Shown: positions 34,245 to 43,512, numbered from the stretch's first letter. The stretch is DNA of 59,706 nt from Pseudomonadota bacterium (GCA_021324655.1 JAJPIP010000070.1:1-59706); one strand, 5' to 3'. Numbers and translations are program-made. The notes: generated by a model from the letters alone, not told the origin.

Positions 34245-35990
34245 GTGTCTCCCACGGCGCCGTCGCCGGCCTTCGCGACACCCGCGCGTCGGGCTGACGC
34301 TACGTCGCTCCGCGACGCAGCTGACCTGAGAGCGAGATTCTCCGTGCTGAGACGTCTGCAGCCGTCTCTCCAGATCTGGCGGTCAGTCCTCCGGGAGCCC
34401 AATCTGCGGCGCGTCGAGCTCGCTTTCATCGGCTTCAACGTGGCCGAGTGGGGCGTCTGGATCGCGATGGCCGTGTTCGCCTACCGTGTGGGAGGCGTGC
34501 TGGCGACCGGCGTCGTTGCCGCCATCCAGCTGGTTCCCTCGGCCCTGTTTGCGCCCGTCGCCGCGACCCTGGGCGACCGGTACCGGCGTGATCGCGTCCT
34601 GATGGTGGGCTATGTGGCGCAGTTATTGACCAATGCCCTCGCCGGTGTCGTGCTGTTGAGTCACCCTCCGCTGCCCCTTGCCTACGCGGTAGCGGCGCTG
34701 GCCGCGGTCACCGTCACCCTGACACGTCCCGTGCAGGGAGCGCTCCTGCCGTCCCTTTCTCACACCGTCGAAGAGCTGACCGCGGCCAATGTGGTCTCGG
34801 GGTGGATCGAAGGCGTCAGCATCTTCGCCGGTCCCCTGCTCACCGGTGCCTTGCTTGCCGCCGTCCAGCCTGGTGCCGTCTTTCTCGTCATGGCTGGGGT
34901 GCTTCTCTTCTCCGTCGCGCTCACGGCCCGCGTCGACGTTCCCGGGAGCGCTCCACCCCGCGACGATGCGGTTCAAACGGGCGGAGCTCTCCTCGGGGGA
35001 CTGCGCGCCGTCACCGGAGAGCCGCGTCCACGCGCCGTCGTCTCGTTCCTGACCGCCCACTTTTTCCTGCAGGGATCAATCGATGTCCTGTTCGTGGTTC
35101 TTGCCTTCCAATTCCTCCACCTGGGAGGTCCCGGCGTCGGCCTGATGAATGCTGCCTACGGACTGGGAGGGTTGGCCGCCGTTGCGGGCATGACAGGGAT
35201 CGTCAGCCGGCGCTCCCTGCTGCCCTCGCTGGTCACCGGCACTGCCGGCTGGGGGATTGGGCTGGCAGGTGTCGCGGCGCCCATCCTTCCAGCGCTTGCT
35301 CCCTTTCTCGTGGGACTGGCCGGGGCCGGCCGGCCGTTGGTGGATGTGTCGGGGCGCACGCTCTTGCAGCGCGTCGTGCCGCGGCGGCTGCTGGCCCGTG
35401 CTCTCGGTGTTCTGGAGGGCCTTGCCATGGCGGCCATGGCTGCCGGTAGCCTCGTGGTGCCCGGGTTCTATGCCGTGCTCGGCGCACGCTGGACGTTTGT
35501 GGCCTTTGGAGCCATCCTGCCGGTGGCTCTCTTTCTCCTCTGGCGTCCGCTGCGGGGCTGCGATGCCATGGGGGCGGTGCCATCGCAAGCGCTGGATGTC
35601 ATTCGTGGTATTCCCTTCTTCGCCCCGCTCTCGGCGCTCCTCGCCGAACAGCTGGCGATGAACCTCATGCCGATCGCGGTGGCCGCCGGGACCACCGTCA
35701 TCAGGGAGGGCGAGCGCGGCGACCTCTTCTACATCATTGAGCGTGGGGACGTTCGAGTCGCGGTGGCGGGGGCGGAGCGTCGCACGCTTGGTCCTGGGGA
35801 CTTCTTTGGCGAAATCGCGCTACTGCGGGCCGTGCCCCGAACGGCGACCATCACCGCTCTCACCGATCTCGTCCTCTACACCCTGGCCCGCGAGGATTTC
35901 CTGGAGGCTTTGACCGGCCATCCGGGAAGCAGGCCAGAGGCGGAAGCGGTCGCCGCAGCTCGACTCGAAACGTCGGGGGAAAGCGCCTGA
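34245..35990 (+). CDS. MFS transporter fused to a cyclic-nucleotide-binding domain
   Basis: A 581-residue protein. Residues about 50-440 form a twelve-helix MFS transporter of the drug-efflux (MFS_3) type, with ATLGDRYRRDRVLM between helices 2 and 3. Residues about 455-560 are a CAP-type cyclic-nucleotide-binding domain whose phosphate-binding cassette is intact: FGEIALLRAVPRTATI with Glu523 and Arg532. The transporter would be gated by cAMP or cGMP in the cytoplasm; a cyclase is encoded at 1919 in this window. The start is GTG at 34245 with no clear RBS; translational coupling to the propeller gene is plausible. Confidence 0.87.
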   Translation: MSPTAPSPAFATPARRADATSLRDAADLRARFSVLRRLQPSLQIWRSVLREPNLRRVELAFIGFNVAEWGVWIAMAVFAYRVGGVLATGVVAAIQLVPSALFAPVAATLGDRYRRDRVLMVGYVAQLLTNALAGVVLLSHPPLPLAYAVAALAAVTVTLTRPVQGALLPSLSHTVEELTAANVVSGWIEGVSIFAGPLLTGALLAAVQPGAVFLVMAGVLLFSVALTARVDVPGSAPPRDDAVQTGGALLGGLRAVTGEPRPRAVVSFLTAHFFLQGSIDVLFVVLAFQFLHLGGPGVGLMNAAYGLGGLAAVAGMTGIVSRRSLLPSLVTGTAGWGIGLAGVAAPILPALAPFLVGLAGAGRPLVDVSGRTLLQRVVPRRLLARALGVLEGLAMAAMAAGSLVVPGFYAVLGARWTFVAFGAILPVALFLLWRPLRGCDAMGAVPSQALDVIRGIPFFAPLSALLAEQLAMNLMPIAVAAGTTVIREGERGDLFYIIERGDVRVAVAGAERRTLGPGDFFGEIALLRAVPRTATITALTDLVLYTLAREDFLEALTGHPGSRPEAEAVAAARLETSGESA

Positions 35991-35994
35991 GCAG

Positions 35995-37188
35995 TCAGGC
36001 GGGGATGGTCAGGCTCTCCAGATCCCGCGGGTAGTACGTGATCATCTCGATGCCGTCGTCGGTGATGGCGACGGTGTCGGAGTGGCGAAAGCCGCCCAGG
36101 TCGGGCGCATAGAGACCTGGTTCGACGGTGAAGACCATACCGGGTTGCAGCACCGTCTCGTCACCGATATCGAGGAATGGCCCTTCGTGGTAACGCAGCC
36201 CGATGGCATGCCCCGTGTGATGCTTCCAGTACGGCATGAGGTCATGCTGCTCGTAGTAGGCACGGACCGCCTGATCCACATCGCAGGCCCGGTTCCCGGG
36301 ACGAAGATGCTCGAAGGCCGTGTCCTGCAGGGCCACCATGTGGTCGAACATTCGCCGCTGCTCCGGCGTCGGCCGGCCGATGATCATGGTGCGCTCCAGT
36401 TCCGAGTTGTAGCCCCAGACCGGCGCGGAAGCGCCCGTTACCAACACGTCCCCTTCCTGAAACACGATGTTGTTGGCCAGCGCGTGCGGGATCGCTCCGT
36501 TGCGTCCGATCTGTCCCCGGTACCCGGCTCCGGCGCCGTCACTGAAGGCGCTCTGGGCACGATAGAGAGGACCGAGCGTGTCCAGCATGGCCAGCGTCGC
36601 TTCATTGGTCGCCCGCCGGCTGACCTCCGTCTCCGTCTCGCCGGGTGCCGTGTACCGCTGCAGCAGGCGGTGCGCGAGGTTGCCCCACCGCGCGCTCTCA
36701 CGAATCAGGGCCAGCTCACGATCGCTCTTGATTGCCATCGAATCTTCGATGGTGGCGGCGATACGCTGGACGGAGGAGCCGGTGACGGCCGAGAGATCCG
36801 GGCCGCGGTAGCCGAGGATCCAGGGATACCCGTCGGTGTCCACCCCAATATGCCCCGTGATGTCCATGTCGCGGAGCGTTCCAGCCAGCACCTCTAAGGG
36901 ATGGGGATGGGAGGGATACTCACGGTAGTGATCGACGCGCTCGAAACCCGTCTGGCTGCGGGCATGTTCGACCTCCAGCCGCGGCACAAAGAGCGCCTTG
37001 TCTCCGCCCGCACTCATGACAAACGCGACGGGACGTTCCGTCGGAATAAAGGCGAAGCCGGTCAGGTAGTGGACGTAATAGTTGTCGAAGAGAACGGCGC
37101 CGGATAGCGACCGCTCCTGCAGGTGCCGGCGCAGCCGCTCAGCGCGTGCCTCAAATTCCTCACGTGGGATGGCGATAGAGGCATTCAT
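35995..37188 (-). CDS. M24-fold (Xaa-Pro aminopeptidase/creatinase-like) hydrolase without the metal site
   Basis: A 397-residue protein with creatinase N-terminal domain and pita-bread C-terminal domain. In M24 peptidases five ligands hold two metals. Here the first Asp is lost (VTGASAPVWGY), the second is Glu (SELERT), His in GHAIGLRYHEGP and Glu in TVEPGLY remain, and the last Glu is Ser (GFRHSDTVAIT). Three of five changes fit metal-free members such as creatinase, so hydrolysis of a C-N bond in a small molecule is more likely than peptidase action. The start at 37188 has GGGAG upstream; 37200 is possible. Confidence 0.82.
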   Translation of the reverse strand: MNASIAIPREEFEARAERLRRHLQERSLSGAVLFDNYYVHYLTGFAFIPTERPVAFVMSAGGDKALFVPRLEVEHARSQTGFERVDHYREYPSHPHPLEVLAGTLRDMDITGHIGVDTDGYPWILGYRGPDLSAVTGSSVQRIAATIEDSMAIKSDRELALIRESARWGNLAHRLLQRYTAPGETETEVSRRATNEATLAMLDTLGPLYRAQSAFSDGAGAGYRGQIGRNGAIPHALANNIVFQEGDVLVTGASAPVWGYNSELERTMIIGRPTPEQRRMFDHMVALQDTAFEHLRPGNRACDVDQAVRAYYEQHDLMPYWKHHTGHAIGLRYHEGPFLDIGDETVLQPGMVFTVEPGLYAPDLGGFRHSDTVAITDDGIEMITYYPRDLESLTIPA

Positions 37189-37328
37189 CGCTCCCAGCAT
37201 ACGAGGCGGCCGCCGTCTCCGGGAAAACACTGAGGATTGGGTCGGGGTTTCCCCCGATGTGCCCTCTTCACGGCAGGAGTAGGCTGGTCACACAGGACGG
37301 CTCGGCTGCCTCCTGGGAGGAGCGCATC

Positions 37329-40097
37329 ATGGACCTGATCGTCGGACTCTGCAGCGCGGTTTCCGTTATCCTCGCCTTCAATGCCATCGGCAATGCCTCC
37401 CATCTGAAGAGTCGCGTCGAGACACTTGAAAAGGACGTGGCGCGGCTGCGCGGGCAGACTCCCGTTGAGTCGCGTGTGCCGTCCGCTGCCGGCGTCCCTC
37501 CGGCGGCCGGAGAGCCGGTCGCCAAGCCTGCTCCAGCTCCCGTTGCCGCGCCGGCACCCGTACCGGCGCCGTCCCTGACCGCGGTGGCAGCCGCCGTCGT
37601 CGCAGCCGCCGGGCCGGCCGATCCGATCGGTCTCCTCGCGCCGGCCCCGACTCTGCCGCCGGCGGAGCCGGCCAAGCCGGTGTTACGGCCCGTGATGGAG
37701 CGGATTACCGGCACCGACGAATGGGAGGCACTGATTGGCGGGCGCTGGCTGAACCGCATCGGCGCGGTCGCCCTGATTCTAGGCATGGCGTTTTTCCTCA
37801 AGTACGCCATCGATAACAACTGGATCTCGGAGCCGATTCGCGTCGGCATCGGACTCGCTGTCGGTCTGTCGCTGCTGGAGGGGGCGCGCCGCACCTACCG
37901 CAAGGCGCTTCCCATCTTCGCTCAGGGTTTGGTCGGCGCCGGCCTGGCCACGCTGTATCTCTCGCTCTACGCGGCTTCGACCCTGTATCACCTGATCCCG
38001 ACGCCGGTGGCCCTCGTTGCCATGGGTGCGGTGACCGCGCTTGCCTTCGCTCAGGCACTGTATTACAACTCGCTGGCCGTGGCGGTTCTCGCCTGGATGG
38101 GCGGTTTCGCGACGGTGCCCTTGCTGGGCCTCTCGACCAGCGATGAGGCGGGCGTGATCGGGTATGTCTGCCTGCTGGTGGCCGGCATGCTGGGGATCGT
38201 GGCGCGGCGCGATGATTGGTTCGTCCTCGAGCCGCTCGCCATGGCCGCGACCTACGTCATCTACTTCGGTTGGTATGTACAGCAGGGTGAGTCCGTCCCG
38301 ACGCTCACCGCGGCCATCGCTCTCAGTCTCTTCTGGATCCTGTTCTTTGCCTCCGACGTGTGGCGCATCGTGACGCGTCGGACCACGTGTGCCGGTCTCC
38401 GGCACGTCCTCGGCAGCGCCAACGCGGCCGTGTATCTCGGGGGCATGGCGCCTCTCATCGCCAACGGATCGCGGATGGGCCTCTTCTGCCTGGCACTGGG
38501 GACCGTCCACCTGGCCGCGATTCTCTTCGGCAAGCGCCGCCTTACGGCGGACCGGCTGGATGCGCGCTATGTGCTGACCGCCATCATCCTCGCCGTGGTG
38601 GCGACTCCGCTCCTCACCTCCGGCTTTCTGGTGCCGATGCTCTGGTCAGTGGAAGCGCTTGTCCTGCTGGCGGCCGGCGTCCGCTGGAAGCTGTGGTACG
38701 CCTGGTGGCCGGCCGTCTGGCTCTACGGCATCGCGATCGTGACCCTCCTCGGCACGCCGGGTGCTCTGGCCCAGCCTGCCGGCAATTTCTTGCCCCTCCT
38801 CAACGAACGCGCCCTGGCCTTCCTGGTGCTTGCCGGCTCGCTCATCGCCGGCTCCCAATTGCTGCACCGCTTGCCTCACCGGAAGGCGGGCGCGTTCGTG
38901 ACGGGCTTCCAGTACGCGTGGTGTGCCTTACTCTTCGTGCTGCTGACGGTGGAGACCAACGACGTCTTCCGCCGCCAGATGCTGGGAACCGGACCGCTCA
39001 CCCGTTTCGGGCTGGAGCAGATACGCTCCCTGTTTGTCGCCACCGTCTGGATGGTTTTCGGGCTCCCCTTCGTCGTCGCCGGCCTGCGCAGGCGTGTCTT
39101 CTCCTTCCTGTCGGTCGGTCTGGCCGCCGCCGCGCTGGCTGCGGGACTCGGCGCCGGCGCCGGCTTCCTCTACCAACCGATCGAGCGTTTCACGCCGATC
39201 GTGAACCATCGGGTGCTGTTCGTCGTCCTGCTGCTCGGCGGCCTCATCCTCGTGCGGAGGCTCCTGACGAGCGCGCGCGACGCCTATCCCTGGATCGATA
39301 CCGCCATCACCGCGTACCAGGCCGTCATCCTGCTGTTTGGCTTCGAGCTGGTCTCGGCCGAGATTCACGACTACTTCCGGCATGCCACCGGCATGTACGC
39401 GGAGTCCGGCGGCACATCGGGCTACTTCGTCGAGCTGATGACGCTGTCGGCGGTGTGGCTGCTCTACTCTTTCCCGCTGGTGCGCCACGGGATTCGCAGC
39501 CGCGCCCTGTCCGTCCTGCTCATTGGCCTCGGGTCACTGGGCGCGGCGACGGCGGGCGGAGCGGTCGCCGCTCTCTTCTTCGTGCCCACCGACTGGCTGG
39601 GGTTGGCGCTCAGCCTGCGGCCGCTCGTGGTCCTCGCTTTGATGGTCGGGCTGTACACACAGTCACGTATGCTGCGAGGGGCGCTGCACGCGTACCCGTG
39701 GGTCGACGCCGTCATCCTCGCCCTGCAGGCCTCGACGGTCCTCCTCGGGCTGGAACTGGTCAGCTGTCAGACGCGTGACATCTTCAACCATCAGGTCAGC
39801 ACGGCATCCGGTGCTAGCCTCCAGACCCTGCAGAATCTTGAGCAGCTCACCTACTCGGTCGTCTGGTTGCTGTACGCCATCGGCCTCCTCATTGCCGGCT
39901 TCTGGCGCCGCGTGCGCTGGATGCGCCTGGGTGCCATCGCGCTCCTCGGCGCCATCATGCTCAAGATCGTGGGCTACGACCTGTCCTTCCTGAGCCCGGC
40001 CTACCGCAGCGTCTCTTTCGTCGGCCTCGGCGTTATCCTCCTGGCCAGCTCGTACCTCTACCAGAGGTACCATGGACGTCTGCTGGAAGGGATCTAG
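37329..40097 (+). CDS. Very large DUF2339 multi-pass membrane protein
   Basis: A 922-residue protein. It has an N-terminal helix, a short coiled-coil (SRVETLEKDVARLRG), an Ala/Pro-rich linker (about 50-120), and the DUF2339 core starting GGRWLNRIGAVALILGMAFFLKYA, followed by about 25 further helices to the end. Several related helical blocks in the second half (YPWIDTAITAYQAVILLFG and YPWVDAVILALQASTVLLG) show internal repetition. Family function is unknown, although an envelope role is often suspected. The start is supported by GGGAGGAGCG. It overlaps the GH130 gene by 26 bp. Confidence 0.88.
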   Translation: MDLIVGLCSAVSVILAFNAIGNASHLKSRVETLEKDVARLRGQTPVESRVPSAAGVPPAAGEPVAKPAPAPVAAPAPVPAPSLTAVAAAVVAAAGPADPIGLLAPAPTLPPAEPAKPVLRPVMERITGTDEWEALIGGRWLNRIGAVALILGMAFFLKYAIDNNWISEPIRVGIGLAVGLSLLEGARRTYRKALPIFAQGLVGAGLATLYLSLYAASTLYHLIPTPVALVAMGAVTALAFAQALYYNSLAVAVLAWMGGFATVPLLGLSTSDEAGVIGYVCLLVAGMLGIVARRDDWFVLEPLAMAATYVIYFGWYVQQGESVPTLTAAIALSLFWILFFASDVWRIVTRRTTCAGLRHVLGSANAAVYLGGMAPLIANGSRMGLFCLALGTVHLAAILFGKRRLTADRLDARYVLTAIILAVVATPLLTSGFLVPMLWSVEALVLLAAGVRWKLWYAWWPAVWLYGIAIVTLLGTPGALAQPAGNFLPLLNERALAFLVLAGSLIAGSQLLHRLPHRKAGAFVTGFQYAWCALLFVLLTVETNDVFRRQMLGTGPLTRFGLEQIRSLFVATVWMVFGLPFVVAGLRRRVFSFLSVGLAAAALAAGLGAGAGFLYQPIERFTPIVNHRVLFVVLLLGGLILVRRLLTSARDAYPWIDTAITAYQAVILLFGFELVSAEIHDYFRHATGMYAESGGTSGYFVELMTLSAVWLLYSFPLVRHGIRSRALSVLLIGLGSLGAATAGGAVAALFFVPTDWLGLALSLRPLVVLALMVGLYTQSRMLRGALHAYPWVDAVILALQASTVLLGLELVSCQTRDIFNHQVSTASGASLQTLQNLEQLTYSVVWLLYAIGLLIAGFWRRVRWMRLGAIALLGAIMLKIVGYDLSFLSPAYRSVSFVGLGVILLASSYLYQRYHGRLLEGI

Positions 40098-41097
40098 TGA
40101 CGGGGCCCGTTGGCGCGAACCCACCGTACAATCGAAAGTGCTGTTCCGGCGCTCCTCTGACAACCCGATCCTGACCCCGAACGATCGGTGGTGGGAGTCG
40201 CGTGCCGTCCTCAATCCGGGCACGGCGCTCTATGACGGTCGGGTGGCGATGGTCTATCGGGCGGTCGGCACCGACGGCATCTCGCGTTTTGGACTGGCCT
40301 GGAGTGGGGACGGCGTCCATTTCGAGCGGCCTGACCCGTACCCGTTCTACGAGGCGCCCATCGACGATCCGACGGCACGCCTCGGTGTGGAGGATCCTCG
40401 GCTCACGCCGCTCGGCAGCGACTACTACGTGACCTACACCAAGGCCTGTACCGCTCCGGCGACGACACCCAAGCTCGCCTGGGAAACCGCCCCTTTCCGC
40501 GTGCGTTCCGTCCTCGGCGTCACGCGCGACTTCCAGGGAATGGATGTGATCGCCACGATCCTCCCCGACACCGACTCCAAAGACTCGGTGTTGTTTCCCG
40601 AAAAGTTCGCCGGACGCTATGCCCTGCTCATCCGTGAATTTCCCAGCATCCAGTATCTGACCTCGGAAGACCTGCACACGTGGTCGGAGCCGAAAGAGGT
40701 CATGGCGCCGGTTCCCGGCACCTGGGAAGCGGAGAGGATTGGGGCGGGTCCGCCCCCGCTACGCATCCCCTGGGGCTGGCTTTTGCTGTACCACGCCAAC
40801 GAGTACCTGCGGCTGCCGAACAACGAGCGCATGTACCGCATGGGACTGGCCGTCCTTGATGCCGGTGAGCCGTGGAAGGTCCTCTACCGTCATCCCGAGC
40901 CGATCTTCGTCCCCGAAGCCCCCTATGAAATGCATGGCCCGGTCGGAAACGTGGTGTTCGGCGAGGGATTGGTGGAGATCGGCGAGAGCTATTACCTCTA
41001 TTACGGCGCCGGCGATGGTGTCATCGGCCTGGCAACGGCGGCGCGGGCTGACGTGTTTGCGCTGCTGACGGAGGCACTCGGGGGGCCGGCCCGGTGA
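40072..41097 (+). CDS. GH130 family glycosidase/phosphorylase
   Basis: A 341-residue cytoplasmic five-bladed propeller enzyme of the GH130 family (beta-mannoside phosphorylases and beta-1,2-mannosidases). The catalytic Asp108 sits in GVEDPRLT, and PGTWEAERIGAGPPPL and GPVGNVVFGEGL are typical. Phosphorylase versus hydrolase depends on phosphate-binding residues I cannot settle by eye. ATG at 40072 has AGAGG upstream and overlaps the DUF2339 gene; GTG at 40138 is an alternative start that fits family length better. It could process manno-oligosaccharides taken up by the ABC system at 6761. Confidence 0.85.
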   Translation: MDVCWKGSSDGARWREPTVQSKVLFRRSSDNPILTPNDRWWESRAVLNPGTALYDGRVAMVYRAVGTDGISRFGLAWSGDGVHFERPDPYPFYEAPIDDPTARLGVEDPRLTPLGSDYYVTYTKACTAPATTPKLAWETAPFRVRSVLGVTRDFQGMDVIATILPDTDSKDSVLFPEKFAGRYALLIREFPSIQYLTSEDLHTWSEPKEVMAPVPGTWEAERIGAGPPPLRIPWGWLLLYHANEYLRLPNNERMYRMGLAVLDAGEPWKVLYRHPEPIFVPEAPYEMHGPVGNVVFGEGLVEIGESYYLYYGAGDGVIGLATAARADVFALLTEALGGPAR

Positions 41098-41169
41098 ACA
41101 GCGGCGGGTAGACACAAGAGCGAGCCGCCCGGCAAGCAGGGCGCGTGAATGATTCGCAATGCAACGGCG

Positions 41170-41441
41170 GTAGGGGCCGCCTCCTGCCGTGCCGGGTCGG
41201 ATAGGCCACCATGCCTGGTCGGGACCGACTCCTGCCGCATGGGCGTGCAGACGCGCCATCATCCACCTATCGGGACTGCCTCCTGCGGTAGTGGCATCAG
41301 AGGGGTCACCATCCGATGGTCGGAATCGGCTCCTGCCGTCTTGGCATCAGAGGGTTCACCATCCTCTGGTCATGGCCGCCTCGTGGCGTCTTGCCATCAG
41401 AGGGACCACCCTGCCTGGTAGGGGCCGGCTCCTGCCGTGCC
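41170..41441 (+). repeat. Six direct REP-like units at about 50-bp spacing
   Basis: Units start at 41170, 41218, 41269, 41319, 41369 and 41418 (spacing 48, 51, 50, 50 and 49). Each has a version of GTAGGGGCCGGCTCCTGCCG followed by a linker resembling GGCATCAGAGGGTCACCATC. The first and last units are closest to the element at 16787; the inner ones are degenerate. Confidence 0.85.
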
Positions 41442-41561
41442 CGCCTTCTCCCTCGTGCCACTCCCTCTCGAGGATTCCCGCCGTCTGTCTTCCGCCTGTC
41501 TGCCAATCCCACCATGAGGGCACGACCGGCCAGGGCGGGCACGGCAGGAGCCGGCCCCTAC
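41418..41561. mobile_element. Second 144-bp inverted-repeat element, opposite orientation
   Basis: Bounded by a left end GTAGGGGCCGGCTCCTGCCG (from 41418) and its inverse ending CCGGCCCCTAC at 41561. It has the same length as the element at 16787-16930 and, read on the other strand, shares its inner words GCCCTGGCC, GGCAGACAG and GAGGGAGAAGGCGGGC. It forms the junction between the direct and inverted blocks of the array. Confidence 0.85.
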
Positions 41562-41808
41562 GACGTGTTGTCGTGATGTCAATGGTTGTGGCGCCGTGAG
41601 ACGATCGTTGGGACAGGCGAGGCAGGAGGTGGCCCCGACGGCCTGTCGTTGGGAAGGCAATGATGGTGTCGGGATGAGACGATCGTCGGGGAGGACACGG
41701 CAGGAGCCGGCCCGGCATATCGTCATGATGCCAATAACCGTGTGCGCCGTGAGGGGATCGTCGGGGCGGGCGCGGCGGGAGCCGGCCCCTACCGCACCCC
41801 AGGGAACC
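41538..41808 (-). repeat. Four inverted REP-like units at about 77-bp spacing
   Basis: Inverse units carry CAGGAG (or CGGGAG) cores at 41545, 41623, 41701 and 41776 (spacing 78, 78 and 75). Linkers share GTGAGACGATCGT and ATGATG/ATGTCAATG words. The last unit ends CCGGCCCCTACCG near 41793. The linker differs from that of the direct block. Confidence 0.82.
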
Positions 41809-41961
41809 CGACGGGGTGGAGGGGCCACGCGATGGCGCGACCGGCGTCGAGGGCCGATTAGTCATGAGCCCATGCCAGCTCGCCCTTCTACCTGGCCGGG
41901 CAGGTAAGGTCCACCTCAACTCCTAAACCATTGACCTGTAGGATGGCCTGGGAGGGGAAAC

Positions 41962-42783
41962 ATGAAATTCGGTCTGGACATCGCGCAGCAGCAGCTGACC
42001 TGGGAGGAGATCGTCCGACGCACCCGCTTCGCCGAGGACAACGGCTACAACGGTGTGTGGGGATTCGATCACTTTCACGTCTTCTTCGGCGACCCCAAGG
42101 GCCCGGCCTACGAGGCGTACTCGATCCTGGCGGCGCTGGCCGCAGTCACCAGCCGCATCCGGCTCGGAATCCTCGTCACCGGTATCACCTACCGCCATCC
42201 CGCCGTCCTGGCGTCGCAGGCGGTCACTATCGATCACATCTCCCACGGGCGTCTGGAGCTGGCGCTCGGCGCCGCCTGGGATGTGGAGGAGCATGAGGCG
42301 CTCGGGATCCCATTTCCACCGACCGGTGAGCGGATCCAGCGCCTCGGCGAGGCGATCCGCGTCATGCGCGCCCTCATGACGCAGGACGAGGCCAACTTCG
42401 AGGGCACGTACTACCGGCTGGCCAATGCCACCTACCGTCCGCGTCCGGTGCAGCAGCCCACGCCACCGATCTGGGTGGGTGCCAGCGGGCCGAAGATGAT
42501 CAAACTGGCGGGGGAACTGGCCGATGTGTGGCACGACGGCGGCCCGGTGGATGAGTTGATCAAGAAATCGGAGCAACTGGACGAGGCGGCACGGGCGGCG
42601 GGACGGGATCCGGCGTCGATCATGCGTGCCAGCAGCATCGGCATCTCTGAGCCCTGGGACGAGGTGCGGGAGCGGGTCCTTGGTCTCAAGGAAGCCGGCT
42701 TCTCCTATGTCGTGGTCGGATGGCCCGGCGAGGGCTGGCCACGCGTGCACGAGTTCACCACGGACGTCATGCCCGGCCTTTGA
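41962..42783 (+). CDS. LLM-class flavin (probably F420)-dependent oxidoreductase
   Basis: A 273-residue luciferase-like TIM barrel. TRFAEDNGYNGVWGFDHF, RIRLGILVTGITYRHPAVLA and HGRLELALGAAWDVEEHEALG are signatures of the F420-dependent LLM subgroup common in Actinobacteria and Chloroflexota. It would transfer hydride from F420H2 or FMNH2 to an unknown substrate. GGGAGGGG precedes the ATG. It follows the REP array and is likely a single-gene unit. Confidence 0.87.
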   Translation: MKFGLDIAQQQLTWEEIVRRTRFAEDNGYNGVWGFDHFHVFFGDPKGPAYEAYSILAALAAVTSRIRLGILVTGITYRHPAVLASQAVTIDHISHGRLELALGAAWDVEEHEALGIPFPPTGERIQRLGEAIRVMRALMTQDEANFEGTYYRLANATYRPRPVQQPTPPIWVGASGPKMIKLAGELADVWHDGGPVDELIKKSEQLDEAARAAGRDPASIMRASSIGISEPWDEVRERVLGLKEAGFSYVVVGWPGEGWPRVHEFTTDVMPGL

Positions 42784-42896
42784 CGATTCCGGCAAAGAGG
42801 CGGTATCCTTGGACAGCACGCCGGCCCGCACGTAATGTGGGGCCGGCTCTTCACGCGACGAGACGTATCGTTTTGACGGATCAAGGAGATCATTGA

Positions 42897-43496
42897 ATGG
42901 CTATCCATGGCCCCAAGTGGAAGGTCATGCGGCGCTACGGCGTCAACCTTTTCGGGACCCGCTCCGCGGGACTCAACAAGCGCCTCGAGGTCCCGCCGGG
43001 ACAGCACGGACGCCGCCGGGCGCGCAAGCCCTCCGAGTATTCCCTGCAGCTCCGTGAGAAGCAGAAGGCGCGTCTGACCTACGGTGCCAATGAGCGGCAG
43101 TTCCGCCGCGCCTACGAGCGAGCCCTGCGCCTGCCAGGCCGAACCGGTGAGGCCATGATGGGCCTGCTGGAGCGCCGCCTCGACAACGCCGTCTATCGCC
43201 TGGGCTTCGCCCCCACGCGTCCCATGGCGCGCCAGATGGTCAACCATGGCCACGTCCTGGTGAACGGCCGCAAGGTCAGCATCCCGTCGTATGAGGTCAA
43301 GCCGGGTGACACCATCACCCTGGGTCCCAAGGCGCAGCAGATACCCGACGTCCAGGAAGCGATCGCCGGCAATCCGCCGCCTCCCAGCTGGCTGACCCGT
43401 GCCGGGACGGAAGGCCGGGTGACGGGCACCCCGCAGCCGCAGGATGTCGAGCCGTACATCCAGCCGCAGCGCATCGTCGAGTACTACAGCCGCTAA
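42897..43496 (+). CDS. rpsD: 30S ribosomal protein S4
   Basis: A 199-residue S4 protein. It binds 16S rRNA early in 30S assembly. The S4 RNA-binding domain is clear (LERRLDNAVYRLGFAPTRPMARQMVNHGHVLVNG), with RRYGVNLFGT near the N-terminus. The N-terminal zinc-binding cysteines found in some S4 proteins are absent (C-minus type). AAGGAG lies before the ATG. It stands alone, away from rpsM-rpsK-rpoA, and is followed by a terminator. Confidence 0.97.
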   Translation: MAIHGPKWKVMRRYGVNLFGTRSAGLNKRLEVPPGQHGRRRARKPSEYSLQLREKQKARLTYGANERQFRRAYERALRLPGRTGEAMMGLLERRLDNAVYRLGFAPTRPMARQMVNHGHVLVNGRKVSIPSYEVKPGDTITLGPKAQQIPDVQEAIAGNPPPPSWLTRAGTEGRVTGTPQPQDVEPYIQPQRIVEYYSR

Positions 43497-43512
43497 ACCG
43501 AAGCGCCAGTGA

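Larger units (their letters stand above)
41098..41961. other. 864-bp non-coding region occupied by a REP-like array
   Basis: All six frames give low-complexity arginine/alanine-rich peptides that mirror the repeat structure, so I call no gene. It is filled by the two repeat blocks and the central 144-bp element listed separately. Confidence 0.8.

Noticed and set aside
40072-40137. Treating the GH130 N-terminal extension as certain
   Set aside because: An RBS supports ATG 40072, but GTG 40138 fits the family start; kept as the longer form with the alternative stated.
41149-41907. Several open frames of 80-190 codons in the REP array on both strands
   Set aside because: They are Arg/Pro/Ala-rich, repeat with the DNA period, lack RBSs and overlap each other in all frames.
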